The position numbers and the translations under genes are program-made. From positions 1 through 5,494 of the forward strand of contig JAITVW010000157.1 of assembly GCA_031285605.1 (NCBI GenBank): 5,494 nucleotides of DNA. Reading direction: 5' to 3'. Position 1 is the stretch's first letter, and each line of letters begins with the position of its first letter. Origin of the DNA: Fusobacteriales bacterium. GTDB lineage: Bacteria; Fusobacteriota; Fusobacteriia; Fusobacteriales; Leptotrichiaceae. Below are positions 1-5,494 of this stretch, one piece after another. The notes below the pieces were generated by a model. The model was not told the origin of the DNA. It saw only the letters and a list, made by a program, of their open reading frames with translations, and did not search any database.

Positions 1-136
1 GGGAGACAGAGGATAAATAAAGAAGGCAAAAAATAAAACAGATATACAAAAAAAGAAAAAAATTATATCTTTTCCCTATATAATATATATGTAGATAATA
101 AAATAAAAAAAAGGGATCACAATATAAAAAGCAATC

Positions 137-165
137 TTCATAATATACACAGTTTATGGTATAAT
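137..165 (+). promoter_or_regulatory. Promoter of the uvrB operon (extended -10)
   Basis: A perfect -10 TATAAT lies at 160-165 and is preceded by TG at 157-158, giving the extended -10 form TGnTATAAT. A 17-bp spacer separates it from a weak -35 TTCATA (137-142, 4 of 6 consensus bases). Transcription would start near 172, giving a leader of only about 23 nt before the uvrB ATG. I see no obvious LexA-type palindrome over or beside it. Upstream of it (1-136) the DNA is A-rich low-complexity sequence with no gene. Confidence 0.75.
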
Positions 166-183
166 AGAAGATATAATAAAATT

Positions 184-190
184 AGGTGAT
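184..190 (+). promoter_or_regulatory. Shine-Dalgarno site that fixes the uvrB start
   Basis: AGGTGAT matches the anti-Shine-Dalgarno end of 16S rRNA (AGGAGGTGATC) and sits 4 nt before ATG 195. A GTG at 186-188, in frame three codons earlier, lies inside this site. It would have no ribosome binding site of its own, so ATG 195 is the start. Confidence 0.85.
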
Positions 191-194
191 TATA

Positions 195-2168
195 ATGGAT
201 TTTAAGATACATTCGGACTTTAAGCCTACCGGAGACCAGCCGGAAGCAATAGAAAAAATAGTGGAAAATCTGGAAAACGGAGTTTCCGATCAGATACTTC
301 TCGGGGTTACAGGTTCCGGAAAGACTTTTACAGTGGCAAATGTAATAGAAAGATTAAACAGACCTGCATTAATTATGGCTCCGAACAAAACACTCGCAGC
401 ACAGCTTTATAACGAATATAAGCAGTTTTTTCCGGATAATGCCGTGGAATATTTCGTATCATATTATGATTATTATCAGCCGGAAGCTTATATTACTGTT
501 ACGGATACATTTATAGAGAAGGATTCATCAATAAATGACGAAATAGATAAATTACGGCATGCCGCAACAGCAGCTCTTTTGAACAGAAGAGACGTTATTA
601 TAGTGGCATCTGTTTCTGCGATATACGGCTTAGGATCGCCGGAAGCGTATAAAAAAAGAGCTATACCAATAGATGTTTCTGTGGGATTTGACAGAAATGA
701 TCTGATACTGAGACTCGTAGACCTAAGATATGAAAGAAACGATTACGCATTTGAACGTGGAAAATTCAGAGTTAACGGGGATGTCGTGGATTTATATCCG
801 ACTTATCAGGATACGGGATATAGATTTGAATTTTTTGGGGATGATCTGGAGAATATATCGGAGATAAATACATTAACAGGGCAGAAAATCAGAAAAATTC
901 AGAGAGTTTCAATAATGCCGGCAACCCACTATCTTTCTACAGAGGATTCTGAGACAATGTTCAGGGAAATAAAAAGTGAACTGGATGAGAGAATAGAATT
1001 TTTTAATAAGAAAAATATGCTACTGGAAGCACAGAGAATAAAACAGAGAACTGAATATGATCTGGAAATGATAGCAGAAATAGGTTTTTGCAAGGGGATA
1101 GAGAACTATTCCAGATATCTTACAGGGAAGGGACCGGGAGAAACACCAGACACTCTGATAGATTATTTTCCAAAAGATCTTGTTGTATTTTTGGATGAGT
1201 CACATATTTCCGTTCCGCAGATTAACGGCATGTATAAAGGGGACAAGGCAAGAAAGCGGTCATTGATTGATAACGGATTCAGACTTCCAAGTGCTTTTGA
1301 CAACAGACCGATGAAATTCGAGGAATTTTTCGGAAAAACACCTCAGGTTGTGTATATTTCAGCTACTCCGGGAGATTATGAAATGGAGCAGTCAAAGAGC
1401 GAGGTAATAGAACAGCTGGTAAGACCTACGGGAATAGTGGAACCTACTATAGAAGTAAGACCTACAAAAAATCAGATTGATGATTTAATGGATGAAATAA
1501 AGCTGAAAGTAGAGAAGGGCGAAAGGGTGCTGGTTACCACACTTACGAAAAAGATGGCTGAAGAGCTTACGGATTATTATCTGGAATATGGTCTGAAAGT
1601 AAAATATATGCACTCTGATATAGAAACACTTGAAAGAATAGAGATAATAAGAGGACTTCGTATAGGTGAATTTGATGTACTTGTAGGGATAAACCTTTTG
1701 AGAGAGGGACTGGATATACCGGAAGTAGCACTTGTAGCTATTTTGGAAGCTGACAAGGAAGGATATCTGAGATCCAGAAGGTCATTGATACAGACTATGG
1801 GAAGAGCTGCAAGAAACGTAGAAGGAAAAGTAATTCTTTATGCAGACAGAATAACAGGATCAATGAAAGATGCAATGGATGAGGTGGAGAGAAGACGTAA
1901 AATTCAGATTGAATATAATAAGGAACATAATATAAATCCAAAGACAATTGTAAGTAAAATTTCTGATTCTATTGTGGATTATGAAATAGGTAATGAGGAA
2001 AAAGCAGACAGAATCAAGAAAATTTACAAAGATAAAAAAGACATAGAAAAAGAGATAAGAATTCTTGAAAAGGAAATAAGAAAACTGGCTGAGGAGCTGA
2101 ATTTTGAAAAAGCAATAGCTAAAAGAGACGAGATGAAGGCTCTGAAAGAGTTACTGCTGGAATTATAG
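195..2168 (+). CDS. uvrB: UvrABC system protein B (excinuclease ABC subunit B)
   Basis: This is the damage-verifying, DNA-unwinding subunit of cytoplasmic nucleotide excision repair. UvrA delivers it to lesions, it probes the strand with a beta-hairpin, and it then recruits UvrC for the two incisions. The 657 residues match the usual family length. Visible landmarks are the Walker A motif GVTGSGKT at 37-44, the tyrosine-rich hairpin [10 protein letters not shown] at 90-99, the Walker B/DEAD-type motif DESH at 334-337, helicase motif [11 protein letters not shown] at 533-541, and a C-terminal charged coiled-coil UVR motif at about 618-653 that contacts UvrC. No catalytic residue looks altered and the frame is intact. 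ATG 195 is chosen because a strong Shine-Dalgarno site lies just before it; the family also begins near this Met. It is the first gene of a probable operon, 31 bp ahead of the ArsC-like gene. uvrA, often next to uvrB in Firmicutes, is not in the window. Confidence 0.98.
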   Translation: MDFKIHSDFKPTGDQPEAIEKIVENLENGVSDQILLGVTGSGKTFTVANVIERLNRPALIMAPNKTLAAQLYNEYKQFFPDNAVEYFVSYYDYYQPEAYITVTDTFIEKDSSINDEIDKLRHAATAALLNRRDVIIVASVSAIYGLGSPEAYKKRAIPIDVSVGFDRNDLILRLVDLRYERNDYAFERGKFRVNGDVVDLYPTYQDTGYRFEFFGDDLENISEINTLTGQKIRKIQRVSIMPATHYLSTEDSETMFREIKSELDERIEFFNKKNMLLEAQRIKQRTEYDLEMIAEIGFCKGIENYSRYLTGKGPGETPDTLIDYFPKDLVVFLDESHISVPQINGMYKGDKARKRSLIDNGFRLPSAFDNRPMKFEEFFGKTPQVVYISATPGDYEMEQSKSEVIEQLVRPTGIVEPTIEVRPTKNQIDDLMDEIKLKVEKGERVLVTTLTKKMAEELTDYYLEYGLKVKYMHSDIETLERIEIIRGLRIGEFDVLVGINLLREGLDIPEVALVAILEADKEGYLRSRRSLIQTMGRAARNVEGKVILYADRITGSMKDAMDEVERRRKIQIEYNKEHNINPKTIVSKISDSIVDYEIGNEEKADRIKKIYKDKKDIEKEIRILEKEIRKLAEELNFEKAIAKRDEMKALKELLLEL

Positions 2169-2199
2169 AATAAATAAAAAAAGAAACGGGGAAGAAGAG

Positions 2200-2550
2200 A
2201 TGAAAATATATTATTATCCTTCATGCAGTACATGTAAAAAAGCTTTGAAATGGCTTGACAGTTATGAATTAAAATATGAAAAAGAACATATAGTAGATGC
2301 AAATTTAACAAGAAAAGAAATAGAAAATATATATAAGAAGAGCAGGCTTGATATAAAGAAGTTTTTTAATACCAGCGGGAAAGTATATAAAGAGCTGGAG
2401 TTGAAGAATAAACTTCCTGATATGAATGAAAGTGAAAAACTAGAGCTTCTTGCATCAAACGGCATGCTGCTGAAAAGACCGCTGATTGTAGAGGGAAATA
2501 AGGTCATCGTTGGTTTTAACGAAAAGGAATATGAAGAAAAACTAAAATAG
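2200..2550 (+). CDS. ArsC/Spx-family thioredoxin-fold protein (YusI-like)
   Basis: This 116-residue protein belongs to the ArsC/Spx/MgsR thioredoxin-like family. Visible features are an N-terminal beta strand leading to a redox CxxC (C9-S-T-C12), a helical middle with FNTSG at 56-60, and KRPLIV at 92-97 holding the family's conserved Arg93 and cis-proline 94. From memory, the middle and end resemble B. subtilis YusI more than Spx. Aligned by eye with plasmid R773 ArsC, Cys12 and Arg94 of that enzyme have counterparts (Cys9, Arg93), but the Arg60 position is Asn57 and an Arg107 equivalent is not evident. True arsenate reductase activity is therefore doubtful; a thiol-redox or regulatory role is likelier but unproven. 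The ATG follows a GGGGAAG site (2188-2194). It lies 31 bp after uvrB and 12 bp before xseA, so it is very likely co-transcribed with both repair genes. Confidence 0.9.
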   Translation: MKIYYYPSCSTCKKALKWLDSYELKYEKEHIVDANLTRKEIENIYKKSRLDIKKFFNTSGKVYKELELKNKLPDMNESEKLELLASNGMLLKRPLIVEGNKVIVGFNEKEYEEKLK

Positions 2551-2562
2551 CCGGGAGAAGAT

Positions 2563-3903
2563 ATGGAAGCAGGAATTTTTACCGTAAGTGAATTAAACAG
2601 GGCAGTAAAAGAATATCTTGAAGGCACGCGGGCTTTTAAGAATATTTATATACAGGGGGAGATATCCAACATCACTTATTATAAAAGCGGACACCTGTAT
2701 TTTACTTTGAAAGACAATAAATCAAGTGTGAAGTGTGCTGTATTCAGATATATGATAAAAGGAGTTCCTACGGATCTAAAGGAAGGAGACCGGGTAAAAC
2801 TCCTCGGAAGTGCTACTTTATATGAACAGGGAGGGTCTTTTCAGGTAATCGGGGAACATCTTGAAAAGCAGAATAAGCTGGGTGAGCTTTATGAAAAATT
2901 TGAAAAGCTGAAAAAATATTATTTTGAATTAGGGTATTTTAATGAAGAAATCAAGAAGAAACTTCCTAAAGTACCATTGAATATAGGAGTAGTTACAGCG
3001 GAAACCGGAGCAGCTATAAGGGATATTATTAATACGGTACACAAGAGATTTCGTAATGTAAATATATATTTATATCCTTCCAGAGTTCAGGGAGAAGGAG
3101 CCGCGTATGAGGTGGCCCGAGGGATAGAAGTTTTTAACAGGGAAAATGTCAGGGAAAGACTGGAACTTGATTTTATAATAATCGGGAGAGGTGGAGGAGG
3201 TATAGAAGATCTCTGGGCTTTTAATGAAGAGCCTGTAATAGAAGCAGTATATAAATCTGATTTGCCTGTAATATCAGCTGTCGGACATGAAATAGACAAT
3301 CTTTTGTCTGATCTGACCGCAGATATAAGAGCAGCTACACCTACACAGGCAATAGAAATTTCAGTGCCGCTGAAAAGTGATCTGATACAGGAACTGGAGT
3401 ACAGGAAAAATATTTTGAATAAGCATCTTATGAATGAAATTGCACTAATGAAAAACAATCTGGAAAAAAGAAAATCAAATTATATTATAAGAAATTTCCT
3501 GAATATACTTATTGAGAAAAAAATGATGATGATAGATAAGGAAAATCGTCTGAACAAAAGTCTGAAGTATAAGATTACTGTAAGCAGTGAAAAGCTTGCA
3601 GTGATAAGAAAGCTGCTTTCAAAAATTAAGCTTGAAGACAAAATAAAAGAGAGAAAAGAAGAATTGTCTGGTATGAAAAAGATATTGACAAAGCTGGTTA
3701 CCGAAAAAATAAAAGAATACAAAAATAATTTGGAGTATAAAAAAGCAGTAACAGCAAAGTATAATTCCGGTGAAATATTGAAACAGGGCTATACTCTTAC
3801 AAAGTACAAGGGAAAACTAATAGTAAAAAAGGAAAGCCTGAAAAAAGATGATGAGATTATAACTGTATTTTCAGACGGGGAAATAAAAAGTATAGTTCGG
3901 TAG
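2563..3903 (+). CDS. xseA: Exodeoxyribonuclease VII large subunit
   Basis: XseA is the catalytic subunit of exonuclease VII, which degrades single-stranded DNA from both ends to oligonucleotides and acts in the cytoplasm in repair and recombination. The 446 residues match typical lengths (about 450). Domains in order are an N-terminal OB-fold for ssDNA binding (about 1-100, with YIQGEISN and GHLYFTLKD), the catalytic domain (about 120-265), a long charged Lys/Glu-rich coiled coil (about 268-400) and a small C-terminal domain (GYTLTKYKGK onward). The signature GRGGGGIEDLWAFNEE starts at residue 208. Asp154, Arg209, His242 and Asp245 line up with residues I recall as essential in E. coli XseA (Asp155, Arg205, His238, Asp241). 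A GGGAGAAG site lies just before ATG 2563. The small-subunit gene xseB, often directly downstream of xseA, is absent here; the next gene encodes an unrelated exported TPR protein. Confidence 0.97.
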   Translation: MEAGIFTVSELNRAVKEYLEGTRAFKNIYIQGEISNITYYKSGHLYFTLKDNKSSVKCAVFRYMIKGVPTDLKEGDRVKLLGSATLYEQGGSFQVIGEHLEKQNKLGELYEKFEKLKKYYFELGYFNEEIKKKLPKVPLNIGVVTAETGAAIRDIINTVHKRFRNVNIYLYPSRVQGEGAAYEVARGIEVFNRENVRERLELDFIIIGRGGGGIEDLWAFNEEPVIEAVYKSDLPVISAVGHEIDNLLSDLTADIRAATPTQAIEISVPLKSDLIQELEYRKNILNKHLMNEIALMKNNLEKRKSNYIIRNFLNILIEKKMMMIDKENRLNKSLKYKITVSSEKLAVIRKLLSKIKLEDKIKERKEELSGMKKILTKLVTEKIKEYKNNLEYKKAVTAKYNSGEILKQGYTLTKYKGKLIVKKESLKKDDEIITVFSDGEIKSIVR

Positions 3904-3906
3904 AAT

Positions 3907-3947
3907 AAATTATATTTAAAAATATATTTGCATAATTTGTTTTTTTT
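3907..3947 (+). terminator. Possible weak AT-only terminator after xseA
   Basis: AAATTAT (3907-3913) can pair with ATAATTT (3932-3938), and a G plus eight T's follow (3939-3947). The stem has no G-C pair and a long loop, so it would be a poor intrinsic terminator. It also overlaps the promoter of the next gene. Some read-through from the repair operon into the TPR gene is therefore likely. Confidence 0.25.
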
Positions 3948-3955
3948 GATACAAT
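3928..3955 (+). promoter_or_regulatory. Promoter of the TPR-protein gene (extended -10)
   Basis: An extended -10 reads TG (3947-3948), A, TACAAT (3950-3955; 5 of 6 consensus bases). A weak -35 TTGCAT lies at 3928-3933 with a 16-bp spacer that includes a T-tract. The start would be near 3962, leaving a leader of about 23 nt. The same distance is seen for uvrB, which supports the assignment. Confidence 0.6.
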
Positions 3956-3984
3956 ATATTATATATAAAAATCTTGGAGGATCA

Positions 3985-4695
3985 ATGAAAAGAAGAATAG
4001 CAACAGTTTTATTGATTATTTTAGCATCAATTTCGATAGTTGGAGAACAAACTGCACCTGCAGGAGGAGAAACACCGGCTGCCGGCGGAGGTGCCAATCC
4101 GCAGAGCGGAAACGGAGCGAAACCGGAATCACAGGCAAAAACAGAAAATGAAATAGATCAGATAATTCAGTCAGAATTAAACAATATAAATAATACTGAT
4201 ACAGCAGAGACAACCACGACAACTGCTGATTCCGCTGTAGATACAGGAACTACTCCTACTATCGGCGGTGATGAAGCTTCAGACGGATCGAAATTTAAAG
4301 TATACGATAACTATGAAAAGGCGATAAAAACCAATCCCAGCTCAGGAGCGATATTCAGACTGTGTAATCTGTATTTTAGAGACGGTCTTTATGAAAGAGC
4401 TATGAATCTGGCAAAACAGGATAATGCAAGGGATATAAGAAACCTGTATGTGGTGGCACTCTCATCAAGACTTATGGGGAATTTTGACCAGTCAGTACAG
4501 TATTATAATGAAATACTGGCAAGATATCCGAACTTCCTTGAAGCACATTTGGGACTTGGAATTGCATATAAGTCAAAAAGGGATTTTAAAAGAGCTGTAG
4601 AATATCTGAAAACTTATAATAACTCAAGAAGAGATGAAAATGTAAATAGAGAAATTGTTCTTTTGAACAATATAATAAATGGAACTTTGAATTAA
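3985..4695 (+). CDS. Exported protein with low-complexity linker and C-terminal TPR domain
   Basis: This 236-residue protein begins with a Sec-type signal peptide: KRR at 2-4, a hydrophobic core at about 5-19, and probable cleavage after Gly20. There is no lipobox cysteine, so it is not predicted to be a lipoprotein; the only Cys is 127. Residues 22-100 are low complexity, first rich in Gly/Pro/Ala and then in Thr/Asp. Residues 104-212 hold about three tetratricopeptide-like helical pairs, for example around 121-145, 152-182 and 186-212, with the typical pattern of small and aromatic residues (YYNEILARYPNFLEAHLGLGIAY). TPR domains bind proteins, so a role as a periplasmic or envelope adaptor is plausible; the partner is unknown. 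ATG 3985 is chosen because GGAGG (3976-3980) lies 4 nt before it and the signal peptide starts there. A longer in-frame TTG start (3928) would put the promoter and Shine-Dalgarno site inside the gene. It is a single-gene unit with its own promoter and terminator. Confidence 0.85.
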   Translation: MKRRIATVLLIILASISIVGEQTAPAGGETPAAGGGANPQSGNGAKPESQAKTENEIDQIIQSELNNINNTDTAETTTTTADSAVDTGTTPTIGGDEASDGSKFKVYDNYEKAIKTNPSSGAIFRLCNLYFRDGLYERAMNLAKQDNARDIRNLYVVALSSRLMGNFDQSVQYYNEILARYPNFLEAHLGLGIAYKSKRDFKRAVEYLKTYNNSRRDENVNREIVLLNNIINGTLN

Positions 4696-4706
4696 AGTAA
4701 TTATAT

Positions 4707-4733
4707 GGGACTCTGTGGGGAGTCTCTTTTTTT
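4707..4733 (+). terminator. Intrinsic terminator of the TPR-protein gene
   Basis: GGGACTC (4707-4713) pairs with GAGTCTC (4720-4726) in a 7-bp stem with one G-U pair. The loop is 6 nt (TGTGGG) and seven T's follow (4727-4733). It begins 12 nt after the stop codon and is a classic rho-independent terminator for the + strand. Confidence 0.92.
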
Positions 4734-4758
4734 ACGGGAAAGCCGTGAAAAACAGAAT

Positions 4759-4781
4759 TTTACAGACAGCTGTTATGTAAA
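4759..4781. repeat. 23-bp dyad, possible operator
   Basis: TTTACA (4759-4764) and TGTAAA (4776-4781) form perfect inverted arms around the self-complementary core ACAGCTGT (4766-4773). The two symmetries share nearly the same centre (about 4770). A nested dyad of this size is typical of a dimeric regulator's binding site or of a small RNA hairpin. It lies 28 bp upstream of the best promoter candidate at 4809, so it could regulate the downstream gene. Confidence 0.4.
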
Positions 4782-4808
4782 CCGGAAGAAAACACAGGAA
4801 GAAAGAAA

Positions 4809-4837
4809 TTGAAATATACAGTAAGAAATGTTAAAAT
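4809..4837 (+). promoter_or_regulatory. Promoter candidate for the 86-residue gene or its leader
   Basis: The -35 TTGAAA (4809-4814; 5 of 6) and the extended -10 TG-T-TAAAAT (TG 4829-4830, hexamer 4832-4837; 5 of 6) are separated by 17 bp. It is the best complete promoter match in the intergenic region. A start near 4844 would give a leader of about 170 nt that contains the stem-loop at 4893-4939. An overlapping weaker option is GTGGCA (4839-4844), 17 bp, then TG-A-TATAAA (hexamer 4862-4867). Confidence 0.5.
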
Positions 4838-4892
4838 AGTGGCAGGTCAAATTTGTTATGATATAAAATAAGACTTTACTTTAATACAATCA

Positions 4893-4939
4893 GATACTGT
4901 GAAGTCGGACAGAAGGTAAAATCAGCTGTTTCACAGATC
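4893..4939 (+). other. Stem-loop in the leader of the 86-residue gene
   Basis: CTGTGAA (4897-4903) pairs perfectly with TTCACAG (4930-4936). GAT (4893-4895) and ATC (4937-4939) extend the stem past a bulged A. Inside, ACAG (4909-4912) pairs with CTGT (4926-4929), leaving a 5-nt bulge on the left and a 13-nt loop. No T-run follows, so it is not a terminator. It may be a regulatory leader element or part of a small RNA, or the 7-bp arms may be protein half-sites. I recognise no known riboswitch class. Confidence 0.4.
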
Positions 4940-4951
4940 AAAACAATAAGA

Positions 4952-4980
4952 TTTTCAAAAATAAGAAATATATTTATAAT
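4952..4980 (+). promoter_or_regulatory. Second promoter candidate, proximal to the 86-residue gene
   Basis: A perfect -10 TATAAT lies at 4975-4980, with TTTTCA (4952-4957; 4 of 6) 17 bp upstream. It would start near 4987 and give a 30-nt leader, similar to the leaders of the other two units in this window. In DNA this AT-rich such matches arise easily by chance. Confidence 0.4.
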
Positions 4981-5016
4981 AAAATTAATTATATAGTTTG
5001 AAGATTGGAGGAAAAT

Positions 5017-5277
5017 ATGGATTTGAACATTGGATTAGTAAAAGAAGGTTATTCACAGCATATAATCATAAAATATAAAGTAGAGGCAACAATAGAAAAA
5101 GGAATGAGAACCGGAAAAAAGAACAGAATGTATGAGTCAAACGAAGTAGATACACTCCAAGAGATTAATGCAATTTTGAAATGGTTAGAACAGGAAGGAT
5201 TAAAAGAAGGGGAAATAATTGCTGATTTATCGATTTTAACAATTAATGAATTAGGTTTTATAAAAGAAAAAAAGTAA
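5017..5277 (+). CDS. Unrecognised 86-residue cytoplasmic protein
   Basis: I do not recognise this protein. ATG 5017 is chosen because GGAGG (5007-5011) lies 5 nt before it; an in-frame TTG at 5005 overlaps that site and is rejected. The protein has no signal peptide, membrane segment or cysteine. It is highly charged. By eye it starts with a beta-rich part (IGLVKEGYSQHIIIKYKVEA, about 4-23), has a basic loop (RTGKKNR, about 31-37), and then an amphipathic helix (about 48-64, INAILKWLEQEG) followed by a hydrophobic strand-like stretch (EIIADLSILTINELGF). Codon use resembles its neighbours. The excellent Shine-Dalgarno site, clear upstream promoters and downstream terminator make it a real, monocistronic gene. 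A small binding or regulatory protein is conceivable, but nothing seen here proves it. Confidence 0.8.
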   Translation: MDLNIGLVKEGYSQHIIIKYKVEATIEKGMRTGKKNRMYESNEVDTLQEINAILKWLEQEGLKEGEIIADLSILTINELGFIKEKK

Positions 5278-5314
5278 AAAAATTGTACAGATTTACAGAT
5301 AACAATCAGATAAA

Positions 5315-5332
5315 ATATTTTAAATAAAATAT
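5315..5332. repeat. Perfect 8-2-8 AT inverted repeat
   Basis: ATATTTTA (5315-5322) and TAAAATAT (5325-5332) form perfect arms around AA, 37 nt after the stop of the 86-residue gene. As RNA the stem is pure A-U and the 2-nt loop is too tight without opening a pair. As DNA it could be a binding site. It may simply reflect base composition. Confidence 0.3.
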
Positions 5333-5349
5333 GTGTAAAACGGGAGACT

Positions 5350-5405
5350 AAGAGCTGCTAAACAAAATAGAAAAAAATTCTATTAGTTTAACAGCTTTTT
5401 GTTTT
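5350..5405 (+). terminator. Long stem-loop terminator after the 86-residue gene
   Basis: The stem has three stacked helices: AGCTG (5353-5357) with CAGCT (5392-5396), TAAAC (5359-5363) with GTTTA (5386-5390) across a single C/A mismatch, and ATAGAA (5367-5372) with TTCTAT (5378-5383) after a small AAA/TA internal loop. The loop is five A's. The 3' arm runs into TTTTT, G, TTTT (5396-5405). It lies about 75 nt past the stop codon. On the - strand no T-run follows the hairpin, so it acts for the + strand only. Confidence 0.82.
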
Positions 5406-5412
5406 ACAGAGA

Positions 5413-5486
5413 TTTTTTAAAATTTCATTATTACAGCAGCATAGAATAAAACAAAAAATGTAATTTTTTTAATAATGTTAAAAAAA
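5413..5486. repeat. AT-rich two-part imperfect inverted repeat at the window end
   Basis: TTTTTTAA (5413-5420) matches TTAAAAAA (5478-5485), and CATTATTA (5426-5433) matches TAATAATG (5470-5477). The arms surround a 36-nt interior and a 5-nt AATTT bulge on the left. A competing pairing, ATTACA (5430-5435) with TGTAAT (5459-5464), exists inside. No gene is visible in 5406-5494. This may be the leader of a gene beyond the window or AT-rich noise. Confidence 0.25.
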
Positions 5487-5494
5487 TTATAAAA

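Larger units (their letters stand above)
4734..5016 (+). other. Non-coding stretch between the TPR gene and the 86-residue gene
   Basis: This 283-bp stretch has no convincing gene on either strand. It holds a short hairpin directly after the terminator T-run (ACGG 4734-4737 with CCGT 4743-4746), a compact dyad (4759-4781), two or three promoter candidates, a larger stem-loop (4893-4939), and the Shine-Dalgarno site of the next gene. The first 200 bp look less AT-rich than the last 70 bp. That fits either a structured leader RNA or a decayed gene. Confidence 0.6.

Noticed and set aside
79..84. Upstream TATAAT as an additional uvrB promoter
   Set aside because: It sits in a TA-repeat tract with only A-runs at the -35 distance, so a chance match is likely.
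66..116. Hairpin from TTTTCCC (70-76) and AAAAGGG (109-115)
   Set aside because: The two runs are complementary only in parallel orientation; they are not an inverted repeat and cannot form a stem.
186..194. GTG start giving a 660-residue UvrB
   Set aside because: The GTG lies inside the AGGTGAT Shine-Dalgarno site; ATG 195 has the right spacing and matches the family's N-terminus.
3087..3458. Open frame of 123 codons on the - strand inside xseA
   Set aside because: It is antisense to the conserved XseA catalytic core, is Ser-rich as expected of reverse-strand shadows, and has no ribosome site. The other - strand frames in this window are of the same kind.
3928..3984. N-terminal extension of the TPR protein from TTG 3928
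   Set aside because: It would cover the promoter and the GGAGG site and place hydrophobic sequence before a complete signal peptide that starts at ATG 3985.
4898..4935. CRP/FNR-type site (TGTGA ... TCACA)
   Set aside because: The half-sites are 28 bp apart rather than 6, so they do not form a CRP box; an RNA stem or other dyad is a better reading.
5005..5016. TTG start of the small protein four codons upstream
   Set aside because: It overlaps its own GGAGG site; ATG 5017 has correct spacing.
4734..5494. CRISPR array or insertion-sequence remnants
   Set aside because: No regularly spaced repeats of suitable length, no transposase-like frame, and no paired terminal inverted repeats with target duplications could be seen.

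Overview
The window is AT-rich bacterial chromosome, about one third G+C by eye. Arg codons are mostly AGA, Ile is often ATA, and the Shine-Dalgarno sites are strong purine-rich GGAGG or AGGTGAT types. All genes lie on the + strand. Composition, the UvrB and XseA sequences and the gene order suggest a fusobacterium of the Leptotrichia/Sebaldella group. That placement comes from style and memory, not from a database search, so only 'low-GC Fusobacteria or Firmicutes-like' is safe.

Layout: (1) Positions 1-194 are an AT-rich upstream region ending in a good extended -10 promoter and a Shine-Dalgarno site for uvrB. (2) Positions 195-3903 are a tight three-gene cluster: uvrB (nucleotide excision repair helicase subunit), an ArsC/Spx-like thioredoxin-fold protein closest in character to B. 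subtilis YusI, and xseA (exonuclease VII large subunit). Gaps are 31 and 12 bp, which implies co-transcription. (3) Positions 3985-4695 encode an exported protein with a low-complexity linker and a C-terminal TPR domain. It has its own extended -10 promoter and a textbook intrinsic terminator. (4) Positions 4734-5016 are a 283-bp non-coding stretch with several inverted repeats and up to three promoter candidates. (5) Positions 5017-5277 encode an unrecognised 86-residue cytoplasmic protein, followed by an AT dyad and a long stem-loop terminator. (6) Positions 5406-5494 are AT-rich with no gene.

Two of the three operon genes act on DNA damage. UvrB verifies lesions and loads the incision nuclease, and XseA degrades single-stranded DNA. 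The redox-type protein between them may be co-expressed with repair under stress. uvrA, uvrC and xseB are not in the window. No mobile element, CRISPR array, tRNA or rRNA was found.

I found no clear new biological system. The least explained parts are the structured non-coding DNA around the 86-residue gene, that gene itself, and short sequence words that recur in the flanking non-coding DNA.
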